Shown in pieces: positions 10,981 through 21,326 of a DNA stretch of 64,000 nt; the stretch's first letter is position 1, and each line of letters begins with the position of its first letter. This stretch comes from Shinisaurus crocodilurus. Taxonomy: Eukaryota; Chordata; Lepidosauria; Squamata; Shinisauridae. The stretch is from the NCBI GenBank assembly GCA_021292165.1, contig CM037878.1:1054001-1118000 (forward strand), read 5' to 3'. The translations under genes were made by a program, and so were the position numbers. Under the pieces are notes generated by a model that worked only from the letters and a program-made list of their open reading frames with translations, did no database searches and had not been told where the DNA came from.

Positions 10981-11313
10981 ATTTTTCAAAAGTCAAACAT
11001 ATACATCCTGCATCTTTCAGATTTGCTTTTAAAATTTAATTTTGAAGTACGCATTTTAACAAACCAGATCTTAATTACTGATAAAATCTACGGTAAGTCA
11101 ATAATATTGCCTAATTCAGTTCTTTATGTACTTTTAAACCATTACATCCAACAGTATCCATAAATGGGAATGTTGGGAGGGAATTAAAATTTCAGTTTTT
11201 GAAGGCCTGTGCAATGTATGAGAATTTGCTGGAGATTCTGTCCACCCCCCCCACACACCACACCCGTTTGCTGGCTGGTCTCCATCTGTGTGTTGTTGTG
11301 CTGGCAGCAGGTG

Positions 11314-11525
11314 CGGCTGTAGCTCAGTGTGAGGGAGCCCCCGTGGGGCCTGCAGAAGGCCCCTGGTTCCGTCCCCGGCTGCATCTCCAGGTAGGGCTGG
11401 GAAAACTCCTGCCTGAAACCCTGCAGGAAGAGCCGCGGCTGCCAGTCGGTGTCGACGAAACCGGGCTAGATGGACCAACTGTCTGACTCAGTAGAAGGCA
11501 GCTCCCTAGGTCCGTATGTTCCTAG
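11314..11525 (+). mobile_element. tRNA-derived SINE
   Basis: A nearly full-length SINE: head GGCTGTAGCTCAGTGTGAGG (A-box region), degraded B box GGTTCCGTCCC, then TCCAGGTAGGGCTGGGAAAA, GCCAGTCGGTGTCGAC, GCTAGATGGACCAACTGTCT and the end AAGGCAGCTCCCTAGG with a TATGTTCCTAGG tail. Transcription by RNA polymerase III from the internal boxes is the known mode for such elements. Confidence 0.9.
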
Positions 11526-11529
11526 GATC

Positions 11530-12740
11530 TGAGTTCTAGATCCAAACTGACATTTACTCATCCTGCAGTGTAGATGTCATCTGCCCTGCCTCAGTTTTCC
11601 ATCTGTGAATTGGGTCTAGTCCTTCTCTGGCACACTTCCAAGGCTTTTGAGCTTGTCAGACAGCAAGTGCCAAGATTATTCTGGCCAAACTGTATGGCCA
11701 GTAATTAATTCAAACTTTATGGAGGCAAAGGTATTTCTGAAACACACACACCAAACCCCTCCCAATAATTTAATAAGCAATCAAAATGAACATAAGAAAA
11801 ATGGTTACTTTGGTGAACCCTGAGCTTGTCCTGGAGCATGTTTTAATGAGGTAAGTTATAAACCCAGGAAAATAGAAGTTTATAATGGAAAAACTGACAT
11901 AACCAGTAGGGGAGGACGGTGGAAGCCAAAAGGAGCAGCTGCCAGGCTCCGGGATTCCTGCCCATTCAGTTCAGACCCCAGAGGGCCAGCCCATCTTCCA
12001 GGGGGATGCTTTGGTGTGGTGACCTTGGCCATGCCAGGCACTGGGAGGAGGAAGGAGCTGGACAAGGAGGCATCGCCCCGCCCCATCCGCTTGCCGGACC
12101 GAGAGGAAGCAGCAGCCGTCCTGCAGCCGGCACACGGGGAGATCTCGGGCAGGTCTGCCGCTCACCGGGGAAACTCTGCTGCTCCAGGCTGACCAGTCAT
12201 CGTCACAGGGGAAAGGGGCCAAGAAGCTGGCTGTAAAAATTAATGAGTTCGGATACAGACTTGCCTTATTCCGGTCCAGCTGTGTAACCAGGGTGATTTG
12301 GTCCCGCACACTAGACAGTTACATCAGCCCCAGTCCCTGGTACAAAGCGACTCTGTTTGATCTCCGAAACGAGATCTGACTCCTTGGGTTTGCACATCCT
12401 GCTTCCTACAGATGTAAAAGCATTTTCGTGACAGGCAGGAGAGTTCACTGGAACAACGCTTGCTGAGCAGCTGCCACCACAGAAAACACGGCCGGCCTGC
12501 TCGCGTTCGCCAGGCCCAGATCCTGGCCCAGCCGCCGCCACCACGAGGGCCCCATTCCTGAACAGCAGGCTCCAGCCACCGGAAGGAGAACAACTCCATG
12601 CCGCTCCCGCTGGCCCACTGACCTCGGTACTTTCCTCCTGCTGCTCGTACTCCACTGATCAGGGTGGCTTCCGTGGGGTGTGCCCCAATCTTGGCCATCA
12701 CATCTCTTTATCGTGTTCAAGGGTGCACAGGTGTGCTTGT
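11530..12740. other. Single-copy DNA, no gene seen
   Basis: AT-rich to 11880, then GC-richer. No recognisable exon, repeat or RNA. Confidence 0.35.
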
Positions 12741-12744
12741 GAAG

Positions 12745-12830
12745 CATGGCCTACCTCACTGGGTTGTTGTGAGGACAATGCAAAAAGCAAGTATTATACA
12801 CTTGGCAAAATTTGGTGCTCTACAAATGTT
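12745..12830 (+). mobile_element. MIR/L2-like SINE tail fragment
   Basis: GCCTACCTCACTGGGTTGTTGTGAGGACAA is the L2/MIR-type 3' block shared with the SINEs at 8339 and 51821. No head is left. Confidence 0.6.
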
Positions 12831-12941
12831 TAGAAGTGGAAGCTGCATTTTTGACAACAATCTGCCTTACCTTCTTTGACAGAACCAGACCCCTGGTTCT
12901 GCAGCTTGGTCATCCTGTGGGCCCAGCTCATTCCACCCATG

Positions 12942-13472
12942 AATCATAGAATCATAGAATCATAGAAAAGTAGAGTTGGAAGGGGCCTACAAGGCCATCG
13001 AGTCCAACCCCCTGCTCAATGCAGGAATCCAGGTCAAAGCATCTCTGACAGATGTCTGTCCAGCCGCACCTTGAATGCCTCCAGACTGGGAGAGCCCACC
13101 ACCTCCCTAGGTAGTAGGTTCCATTGTCTTATTGCTCTGACAGTCAGGAAATTTTTCCTGATATTTAGGTGGAATCTGGGTTTCTGTAACTTGAGCCCAT
13201 GATTCCGTGTCCTGCAAACTGGGATGATCGAGAAGAGATCCTGGCCCTCCTCTGTGTGACATCCCTTCAAGTACTGGAAGAGTGCGATCATATCTCCCCT
13301 CAGTCTCCTCTTCTGAAGGCTAAACATGCCCAGTTCTTTCAGTCTCTCCTCATAGGGCCTTGTTTCCAGTCCCTTTATCATCCTTGTTGCCCTCCTCTGA
13401 ACCCTCTCCAGTTTGTCTATGTCCTTGTTAAAGTGAGGTGCCCAGAACTGGACGCAGTACTCAAGATGCTGG
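12942..13472 (-). mobile_element. CR1 LINE, 5'-truncated 3' end
   Basis: A minus-strand CR1 3' end. The terminal ATTCTATGATTCTATG repeat is at 12942-12966, followed by the 3' UTR and then codons for the C-terminal reverse-transcriptase region up to [12 protein letters not shown]. The 5' break is at about 13472. Confidence 0.92.
13034..13472 (-). pseudogene. CR1 ORF2 C-terminal fragment
   Basis: About 146 open codons of the CR1 ORF2 C-terminus, from [18 protein letters not shown] through [11 protein letters not shown] and [14 protein letters not shown] to the normal stop after LSEML. The open frame continues upstream to 13567, but those ~31 residues are flanking DNA. Endonuclease, polymerase palm and FADD are missing, so there is no activity. 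Confidence 0.85.
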
Positions 13473-13675
13473 TACCTGCCTTGGGGGAGAGTGCAGTCTG
13501 GACACAGAGGAAAGGCACCACGTGTACAAGGGGCAAAATCCACACTCGAACTGCCAGCCACGCTCACAATGCACTTTGCATGCTTTCCCCAATGTAGGGG
13601 CTGCTGGGGAAGGGGGGCATGTCTCTCGGCCTTCCGGGGCTGGGGTGGGGAAGTGATCTGCCTTTACACCTGTGG

Positions 13676-14242
13676 TTAAAGCTCAAGTTGATCGATCATG
13701 GCAAACGAGCCCTTTAAATATTGCAGCCCTGCTGACATCACAGGTGTTGGCACAACAGCCAGACTAACAATCGCCCTAAGCGAATACTGGAAGAGTGCGA
13801 TCATATCTCCCCTCAGTCTCCTCTTCTGAAGGCTAAACATGCCCAGTTCTTTCAGTCTCTCTTCATAGGGCCTTGTTTCCAGTCCCTTTATCATCCTTGT
13901 TGCCCTCCTCTGAACCCTCTCCAATTTGTCTACGTCCTTCTGAAAGTGTGGTGCCCAGAACTGGACGCAGTACTCATCCAAGTCATTAATAAAAATGTAA
14001 AAGAGCACTGGGCCCAGAACCGAGCCCTGTGGTACCCCGCTCGTTACCTCTCCCCAGTTTGAGAAGGAACCATTGATAAGCACTCTTTGAGTCCGATTCT
14101 GTAGCCAATTGTGGATCCACCTGATAGTTGTTCCATCTAGCCCACTTTTAGCTAGCTTGCTAATCAGGATATCATGAGGCACTTTGTTGAAAGCTTTGCT
14201 GAAGTCCAGATATATGATGTCCACAGCGTTCCCACAGTCCAC
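13676..14242 (-). pseudogene. CR1 reverse-transcriptase fragment with internal deletion
   Basis: Open for 188 codons. It contains the first palm motif ([14 protein letters not shown], holding the first catalytic aspartate), the [11 protein letters not shown] block and FINDLDE, then jumps to [16 protein letters not shown] near the C-terminus. The second catalytic motif (FADD) is lost in the jump, so the product could not polymerise. The last ~30 residues are read from flanking DNA. Confidence 0.85.
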
Positions 14243-14322
14243 AAGGGAGGTTACCCGATCAAAAAATGAGATCAGATTAGTCTGGCAGGATTTGTTCTTG
14301 ACAAATCCATGCTGGCTTCTAA

Positions 14323-14351
14323 TAGATAGATAGATAGATAGATAGATAGAT
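14323..14351. repeat. (GATA)n microsatellite
   Basis: About seven tandem TAGA units forming the tail of the 5S-derived SINE. They probably grew from its terminal TATGATCTATG-type repeat. Confidence 0.9.
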
Positions 14352-14480
14352 CATAGAGTTGGAAGGAGCCTAGAAGGCTATCGAGTCCAACCCCCTGCTC
14401 AATGCAGGAAACTAGAGGAGGGGTCTCCCATCCAAGTAATAACCAGGCCTGACCCTGCTTAGCTTTCCACACTCAGATCA
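14323..14480 (-). mobile_element. 5S-rRNA-derived SINE with CR1 tail (5'-truncated)
   Basis: The minus strand reads GGAAAGCTAAGCAGGGTCAG then GGCCTGGTTATTACTTGGAT then GGGAGACC: the internal promoter half of 5S rRNA (boxes A and C). This is followed by the CR1 3' end (GAGCAGGGGGTTGGACTCGA, CTTCCAACTCTATGAT) and a CTAT microsatellite tail. It interrupts the CR1 frame between the host sequences GCAGTGAT and CTAGAAGCC. A full-length copy is at 36080-36257. Confidence 0.85.
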
Positions 14481-14688
14481 CTGCATTGTTTTCAAAGTGC
14501 TTGCAGACTGACTTCTTTATAATCTGCTCCAAAATTTTCCCAGGGATTGATGTCAGACTGACTGGCCTATAGTTCCCAGGTTCCTCCTTCTTGCCCTTTT
14601 TGAAGATGGGAACAACATTTGCCCTCCTCCAGTCATCTGGCACTTCTCCTGTCCTCCATGATTTCTCAAAGATAATAGACAGTGGTTC

Positions 14689-15351
14689 CAGGACCGGTGC
14701 AGGGCAGTTTGGCGCCCTAGGCGAAATAAAATTTGCGGGGGGGCCCTCTCGTGCCGTGGGGGGGGGCTCCGGACCAAAGCAGCCCTGCTCTGCAAACAAC
14801 CCCCCCCCCCGTGCTGCTGCCGCCACCACCTACCTACCTACCTTCCCCCACCCTGGCTGCTGCCGCTGCCTCCGAAGAGGAAGTGACGCGACGGGACCCC
14901 CGCGCTCTGTTTTTTGCCAGGGAAACCAGGGCAACAGGGCTGTTTAAGCCCTGTTGCCCTGGTCCTCCCGCCAAAACAATGGGGTGGGGCTCCGGAAGCA
15001 GATGCTGAGAAGGTAGGTCGCGGGGGAGGGGGAGGCGCGGGGGAGGGGGGAGGCGCGGCGGGGGCTTTGGTGGGCGGGGGAGGATCGCAGCGCTTCAGCG
15101 GGCGGGGGAGGCACTTCGGCGGATTCGGCGGGTGGGGGAGGGCGGCAGGCGGCTTAGGTGGGCGGGGGAAGCGCTTCGGCGGCTTCGGCAGGCGGGGGAA
15201 GCGCTTCGGCGGGCGGGCGGGGCGGCAGGGGAGGAGGCCCGGCGGGGGCGGCGTGGCGGCAGCAGCGAAGAGGAGCGCAGCGTTTCTGCGCCCTCTTCAG
15301 CCACGCGCCCTAGGCAACTGCCTAGTTTGCCTAGCGGTAGCGCCGGCCCTG
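14689..15351. mobile_element. Non-autonomous hAT element, long GC-rich form
   Basis: It starts CAGGACCGGTGCAGGGCAGT and ends GGTAGCGCCGGCCCTG. The flanking octamers AGTGGTTC (14681-14688) and AGTGGTCC (15352-15359) form an 8-bp TSD with one mismatch, diagnostic of hAT transposition. The inside is extremely GC-rich, with a TTCGGCGG-type degenerate tandem array (15110-15240) and a central palindrome around 14925-14965 (arms ACCAGGGCAACAGGGC and complement). No transposase is encoded. It sits inside a CR1 copy. Confidence 0.93.
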
Positions 15352-15544
15352 AGTGGTCCTGAGAGTTCTTCTGCCAGTTCCTTTATTACTCTAGGATGTA
15401 GCTCATCAGGCCCTGGAGATTTAAACTCGTTCTTTGTTTAAATGAGTCCTTTGTTCATTGAATGGGCCTGTTTTCCTCCACTAAACTGTTGGAAGGTACA
15501 GAGAGTGGTTCCATTGCAATGCAAATCCATTCATAATTTGGGGA

Positions 15545-15800
15545 AGGGATGTAGCTCAGAGGTCCTGCACCTGCTCTGCATGCAAAAGGTTGCAGGTTCG
15601 ATTCCAGGTAGCAACTCCAAGTAGGGCCAGGAAAGACACACACACACACACACACACACACCTGAAGCCCTAAGAACATAAGAAGAGGGATCAGACCAGA
15701 CCTTTTGTTCAGCTTCCTGGAGAGCCACTGCCAGTCGCACAGGCAAAGCTGAGCTAGATGGACAATGTCTGAACCCAGCAGAAAGCAGCTTGAAGCCTTG
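15545..15800 (+). mobile_element. tRNA-derived SINE with internal expansion
   Basis: Head GGGATGTAGCTCAGAGGTCC (A box), B box GGTTCGATTCC, then AAGTAGGGCCAGGAAAGACA, an AC microsatellite (15636-15661), an extra segment with CCTAAGAACATAAGAAGAGG, and the SINE end GAGCTAGATGGACAATGTCT. The other assembly copy carries a hAT insertion in this SINE after the GAGCCACTG equivalent (see 24505-24876). Confidence 0.85.
15636..15661. repeat. (AC)n microsatellite
   Basis: A pure AC run of about 13 units inside a SINE. Confidence 0.9.
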
Positions 15801-16140
15801 CAGCACAGCAGCCGCCGCCCGGCTGAGCACCTCCGTTGGTCAGGTGGTCTTTAAAAGTGCTACTCTCGGTTGTTCTTGTTGCAAGCAGCTAATACAGCCA
15901 CTCCTTGGGCATTTGTTCCTGTAACGACTGGCCTTGTTTTAACCCAAAGGGGCTTGACGGGCTCACGTTCTGCTCACAGGCCCCGTTGAGCTTATGCCGG
16001 CTGTGGGTTGGGGCAGCCTGCACTGACTTCAGCTGTGCGGCCACTGGCTCAGCTTGTCCCGTGATTGCCGGCAGCAGTTCAGCAGCTGCGGGCCGGACTG
16101 ACAGCACAGGCTGAGAGAAAACGGTGGTCCTTGCCTATGC

Positions 16141-16202
16141 CATCATCATCAGGCGATCACTCGTGACCGAGTAAGATTGTCTTCTGGGATAAAAGGAGGA
16201 AA
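16141..16202 (-). mobile_element. 3' tip of the C2H2-finger LINE
   Basis: About 60 bases matching the 3' end of the LINE at 40676-41462 (minus strand: TTTCCTCCTTTTATCCCAGA to GTGATCGCCTGATGATGATG). Confidence 0.75.
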
Positions 16203-17964
16203 TTGTTTGGTTGGGTTGGGTTGGGTTGGAAGACGCCTGTGCGTGAAACTGTTTTATGTGGGGAGATCGGTGCACAACGAATCACCACACAAACTTGACA
16301 GAGTACGGCAGAGATCCAATGGCACGATTACCCTGACGATTGGAAAACCATTCTCTGCTGCAGCCTCCATCCGCCTTCACAGCCGTTGTAATTTAGGTTT
16401 AATTATCTTCCGCCTGTTCTGCCGTTGAGGACTTTATGTTTTGGATCGTTCTTTGTCTGGTTCCTCTCCCCGGACCTTACCGCCATGGGGGACCCTACTG
16501 GGAGTACATAGCTCCCGACAGCATTGCTCACAGGATTCATCGGAACACGCAAGCCCACTCACCACTTCAAGGTGACGATCCGGCGAGCCTAGGTGGCCTT
16601 GCTGAGACCTTTGAAGTGGGAGGGCTGCAGATCATGCTCAAGCACTGCCTGGTACTGCGTGTCACGAGCTCCGGCAGCAGAGGCGAATCTCTCACCAAAA
16701 CACCAAGCAATTCAATTCTGCTGCCCCATCTGATTTCTCTAGCATCTATTTTCTTGGGAAGGCAATTATTGGCCTTTGTTTCAAGTTCCGTTTGAAACTT
16801 AAAATAAAATTACAGTCTGCAATTGCACCCACATGTGAGCATGCATGCACAGAAACACTCAGCAGCAACAAACATGTGCAAAATCACACACACACATGCG
16901 CACACACAAAAATCTGCAGCAATTTAAAAATTCCTCAAGAAGTCCCCCAGACATTGCACGGTGAATCCTACAACTGTCTTCCATTCAGAATTGATTTTCC
17001 TTTTGTTGGTTGGTAATTACTGGAGGATTCCATTCTCTGTGGACTCCTTTGACAACCAGGAGTTAAAGGCCTCAGCGAAGCAAACAGCTCCCCCACCCGT
17101 GCCAGACTTTCCAAGCCCTCCCCCGAGTTTGCAGCCAGCATCACAAAGCGGCCAACCCATCCATCATTTTCTGCCAGGGCAGCCTCCAGATCTTGAGCAG
17201 CTTTAATCCACATCAGAATATCTGAGGGGCGCAGGGGCCGCTCTTCCTTAGCCCCCTTCCAAGTAAACAGGATCTGAAAGGTCCAAAGCAGCTCAAAGGC
17301 AACCTTTAAATGATACCATCTGGCACTTCTAACTAATATCTCTCCCAAAAGGGGCGGGGGTGGGGCGGGCGGGGATGGGTTACAAGCCACAGGGGCTGAC
17401 TTTGCTCAGGAGGAAATACTGCTTTTGTCTTGAGATCCTCACCTCTCAAAAAATTCCCTCCAGGTGTTTGGGGTCTTGTACAGGAAGGCACTCACTACAC
17501 AGCCAGCAGTCCCAGGAATGGTACTCGTAAATGCTGGTACTGCTGCTTGTTGCTCTCTAGATTGTTTTGTGTTTGGCCCTTTCAGACATGAGATGGGTAT
17601 TGCTTATCTTGCTTTGGGGCAGGGGATTGGACCCACGGCATCCCTTCCAACAATGTGGGTGAATATGTTCGGTTCCAAAAATGGAGCGGGGGGAGGGGAC
17701 GGACGGACTCCCCACAATACCTTGCCTTTTTTGTTCCTTTTCCCCAAGAAAAGAACAGGATTTCACACTCTCCATCACCAAAGGCTGCGCACTCCAGCGC
17801 TGAGCACTGCGGGTTCCCTCTTTGGAGCACTGCAGTATAAAGCCCGCCCAGTGTTGCTGGTCAATTTCACTGCTCAGCTTCCATAGCTCAAGTGAAATTG
17901 ACGAAGCTCCCTTTAGGGCAGAAAAAGGGGGTTGTGTTCTGAAGCGAATGTTATCTCCTCCACT
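16203..17964. other. Single-copy DNA, no gene seen
   Basis: No exon or repeat recognised. A TATA-like TATAAAG (17837-17843) is followed by a 12-bp perfect inverted repeat (17860-17871 with 17891-17902). The same sequence recurs in copy 2. Confidence 0.35.
17860..17902. other. 12-bp perfect hairpin arms
   Basis: GTCAATTTCACT and AGTGAAATTGAC can pair across a 19-base loop. No function is evident; the location just downstream of a TATAAAG is noted only as context. Confidence 0.5.
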
Positions 17965-18110
17965 GCAAGGCATTCCCCCACCCCAATGGGCCCTGCATAG
18001 AGAAGATGCCAGGTTCAATCCCAGACATCTGCAATTTATTTTATTTGTTTAAGTCTGGGAAAGACTCATAGAAGAGCAGCTGACAGGCAATCTAGTGGCT
18101 GTGTGTGGCT
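17965..18110 (+). mobile_element. Divergent tRNA-derived SINE
   Basis: Contains a perfect B box (GGTTCAATCCC), then AGACATCTGCAATTTA, AAGTCTGGGAAAGACTCATA and GCAATCTAGTGGCTG, similar to the SINE 3' body. The 5' head is weak. Confidence 0.5.
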
Positions 18111-18177
18111 GAGCTGAATTTTCTGATGCAAGTAGTACACTTTGCACATGCCCAGGAGCATCCTTTTCCTTGGTATT

Positions 18178-18419
18178 AGGGTGCTTCCAGACAAGGCCTT
18201 TATTGTGCAATCGTACATGGATTTTTTTTACCAGGGGTGGTGGTGCTGGTGCTTCCAGACACCATCACCTTCCACTCGTAACCCACTCATGTTTTCCCAC
18301 TGCTTCTTCTGTCTTTTCTGTTACCACAGAAAATCCATGAAGGAAGAAAAGATGGAAGAGCTGCAGCAGAACACCTTCCACTCGCTAGCGCTAGGATCCC
18401 TCGATCTGGAAACACCCTC
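18178..18419 (-). mobile_element. Small DNA transposon, GGGTGCTTCCAG ends
   Basis: The ends AGGGTGCTTCCAG and CTGGAAACACCCT are inverted. The inside has TTTATTGTGC near one end and a central inverted repeat (TTACCACAGAAAA against TTTTCTT-type sequence). Relatives are at 38721-38938, 39424-39617 and 56004-56240. No clear TSD; superfamily not assigned. Confidence 0.6.
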
Positions 18420-21326
18420 ACTTCACCTGTTCCATGGTTCCGCCCGGGTCTTGTGAAGAAGTTCTAAGATGGATCAAGCCACCAGAACCCTGGGCCAGCC
18501 CTGGGTCAGACTAAATCCCAATACAGGCAAGGGGTCTAGCTCGCTCTGGTACCTGGTCAGCCTCACCCACCCCATAGCTGGCAAGGGCCGGGTTGGGCCG
18601 CCCAGCAGCACACAGGACCCAGTGTCCCACGTTCAGTTCTTAGGGGAAACGGGTTCCATCTGGTAGAGAGCCCGACCTCTGCTAGAAACGCAAAACAAGA
18701 TTCTTTCTTTCCCACATACATTGTTAACTTACGGCACTCCTTGCCACAGGATATACTGGTGACCTCAGAAAAAGTGCCAAATCACACATGCATTCATCCC
18801 TGAATGACTCACGCGCGTGGATGGCTCATCACAGCTCCTAGGCCACGGACAGAGCTTTCAGGTCACCTCGGCCACTTCACACATTCAGCTGTGAGAACAC
18901 CAAGCACAGGGCAATTCAAGTGATGCGCCTGCATGTGTGAACCTGCCTTTAAAGCAGGATTCATGGAAGACAGGCCTATGGCTATCAGCCACGATAGCCC
19001 AAAACTGAACCTCCATGTTCAGCAGCAGTTTACCAGTGATGGCCAGATGGTGTGGAGAAGCAAAAAGGCCTCCAACTTGCTCTGCTAGTGAGTGTCTCTG
19101 GCTAGCCACTGTCAGAGACTAGCCACATAGTCATATGTGACCATCTGGAAGCACGGTAGCCTTGTGGGTAGCCCGAGTTGTCTCCCAGATGCAGTCGTGT
19201 GAAACTCCCGCCGGCCCACCATGCGGAAGGGATCCCTCTTGGCATTCCACTGCAAATGCTCAGAAAGTGGTGTTCACGGTGGCCTTGTAAAAGCACACAA
19301 CACGTGCACCATGGGTGCAAGGGGCCCGGAGAAAGCCACTGCGAGGCTTTCCCTATGGCTGCCGTGGGCCCAGATAGTCAACTGGGTAGGCCAGAGAGAT
19401 GGGCGAGGTGGCCTTTTGGTCTGAGCCATGAGGGCAATCCGTATATTTTTCAGGCTCTTGTGGTGGCGGAGCTGCCCTTTGCCACCACTGACTGCAAGGG
19501 GCTGTTTATGAACCATATGGATGAAGCTGGGTGTAGCCTGTTAGCTTCACAAAAAAAAACCCCAACACCCTGATGATCTAGAGAGATTGTGACTGCAGTG
19601 CACCACGTCTGTCTAGACCTCAAGATAACCTCGAAACCTCTGTGGGTTGCATGCTTCACCACAGAGGGAAGTGGTTCCTTCTGCAGGGAGAGACACCCGC
19701 TCACATTTTCCAGGCCAAAGTCGCGATAAATATCAAAGAGTTACGATGGAACGGCCTACTTGTTTGCCACAGAAGAAAAGCCAGTTTTGTGCCGGAAACA
19801 ATGTGGGGATTATTCAAGACCACTTTGTTGTGCCAAAAATGAGCAACCCGCCTCTCCAGATCTCTGTTTACTCCCCTGCAGTGTCAGGAATCGACTTCCA
19901 ACAAAGCACCGATCCTAGGAGGGAGATGCAGGTTTCAGTGGGTCATAGCAGGAAACATCAGGGCCCCCAATATAGGACATCTCTCCCTCCTGTGGCTTTT
20001 TGCTCCAGGCTTGAGGCCTGGCCCGGTCCCGCTCTCTGGGGGTGAAGCCCACATGCCTGCTCCATCGTTTACATTTATTGGTTTGCTTGTCTTTACTCAG
20101 AATATTCATATCCTGTCCTCCTTTGCAAAATCAGGGTGGATTTCAGCAATTAAAATGATATGTGCAAGAAGTACAAACAGCAACACACAATACAATAAAA
20201 CTAACAATGCAGAGCCAGCTGACATCCGACTGTTATGGTAGATCAAGAAATCTGTGAAGCAGAGAAACCCCTCCTGAAAGCAAGCAGGGCCAGTCCTTGT
20301 CCCTAGGAAAGGAATGCAAGAAAAGTGGCACCAGAAAAGTGGCACCACCACTGGGAAGAAGGCCCTCCCATGAGGACGGGGTTAGCACCTGAAGGAGTTG
20401 GCAGCACCCAGAACACCTGAAGGGATCTGTTTCAGAGCAGGGCACTCTAGGAGCACAGCGGAAGAGGGACAGAGGCACACTTCCGCTCCGCCACAACATG
20501 GAAGGATCCGGGGGCCGAGCTCTTGCCCATAGGAGCTCAGGTACATCCTATGCACTGCGCAATTTGGCAGATCTACAGAGTCACCTGGGTGAAGAAAACT
20601 GGTGGCAGCGGCGGCAGCTTAACCCTCACCCAGACCTGCTTTGAGGGCTTTTTTGGGGAACTTGCCAGTAGCTGCTTTAGTAGATGCGTGCATGGTGGTG
20701 TTTTCCTAAGATGTGGTCGGGAGCCACATTGTCAGAATCAGATTGCAACAGAACATTGTTATGCAACTGTCTCCATGGGAATTCCAACAGTGCAAGAGGC
20801 ACCAAAGAGGGAAAGAGAGCTTAATAGTTTTGTATTCGCTCCTAAACTGTGTGTGTTTGTTGTTGTTGCTGATCCGCTGCTGTCCGTACAGAGCCCTAAG
20901 GGCTTTTCCACCATGGCTTTTCGAGGGAGTGTTTGATAAAGAGCATTTCGGAGGGTGGCCACAACAAAATTCACACACGGCAGGTCAGGAATGTGGGAGC
21001 TGTAACATGCACACATCTGGCCAGCCACTGAAAATATGCCTCCCAGATGTGTCCTACCAGCAAGCAAACTTCATGGTGAGTTAACAGTTCCTAGTGACTT
21101 CAGACTTCAAGGCCTCTTCAAGGGCTCTAACCAGATCCTGATGGCTTTGCAATTGTTTCCTCAGCTTGACAACTAGAAGTGGGAAGATGTTCAGAGCAGT
21201 GTTGAAGGGGAGGGGAGGGGGGAAGCCGAGGGGAGGGAGGGAGGGAAGGAAGATGTTCCTCTGGAGCGCCAAAGCAAGGGCATTCTGTGTGCAACAAAGC
21301 AAAGGAAGGAACTCTCTCCCTCCAGC
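18420..21326. other. Single-copy DNA, no gene seen
   Basis: Roughly 2.9 kb with no recognisable exon, RNA or repeat except short purine runs near 21200-21250. Open frames up to 137 codons lack domains. The matching stretch of copy 2 is 27574-30477. Confidence 0.35.

Larger units (their letters stand above)
13789..15433 (-). mobile_element. CR1 LINE fragment with two nested insertions
   Basis: A minus-strand CR1 piece, from FKSPGPDEL at its 5' side (15433) to the FQYLKG region at its 3' side (13789); the 3' UTR and tail are missing. It is interrupted by a hAT element (14689-15351) and a 5S-derived SINE (14323-14480). An internal deletion near 13976 joins NDLDE directly to YCVQFW, removing the FADD box and about 130 codons. 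Element order: CR1 first, then the two insertions. Confidence 0.9.

Noticed and set aside
15110..15240. A tandem-repeat minisatellite or CRISPR-like array
   Set aside because: The GC-rich TTCGGCGG-type units are irregular, have no spacers and lie wholly inside a hAT element with a clear TSD.
17464..17886. A 140-codon open frame conserved between the two repeat copies
   Set aside because: The copies are near-identical at all positions, so conservation says nothing about coding. The frame has no domain, and its downstream codons change frame between copies because of small indels.
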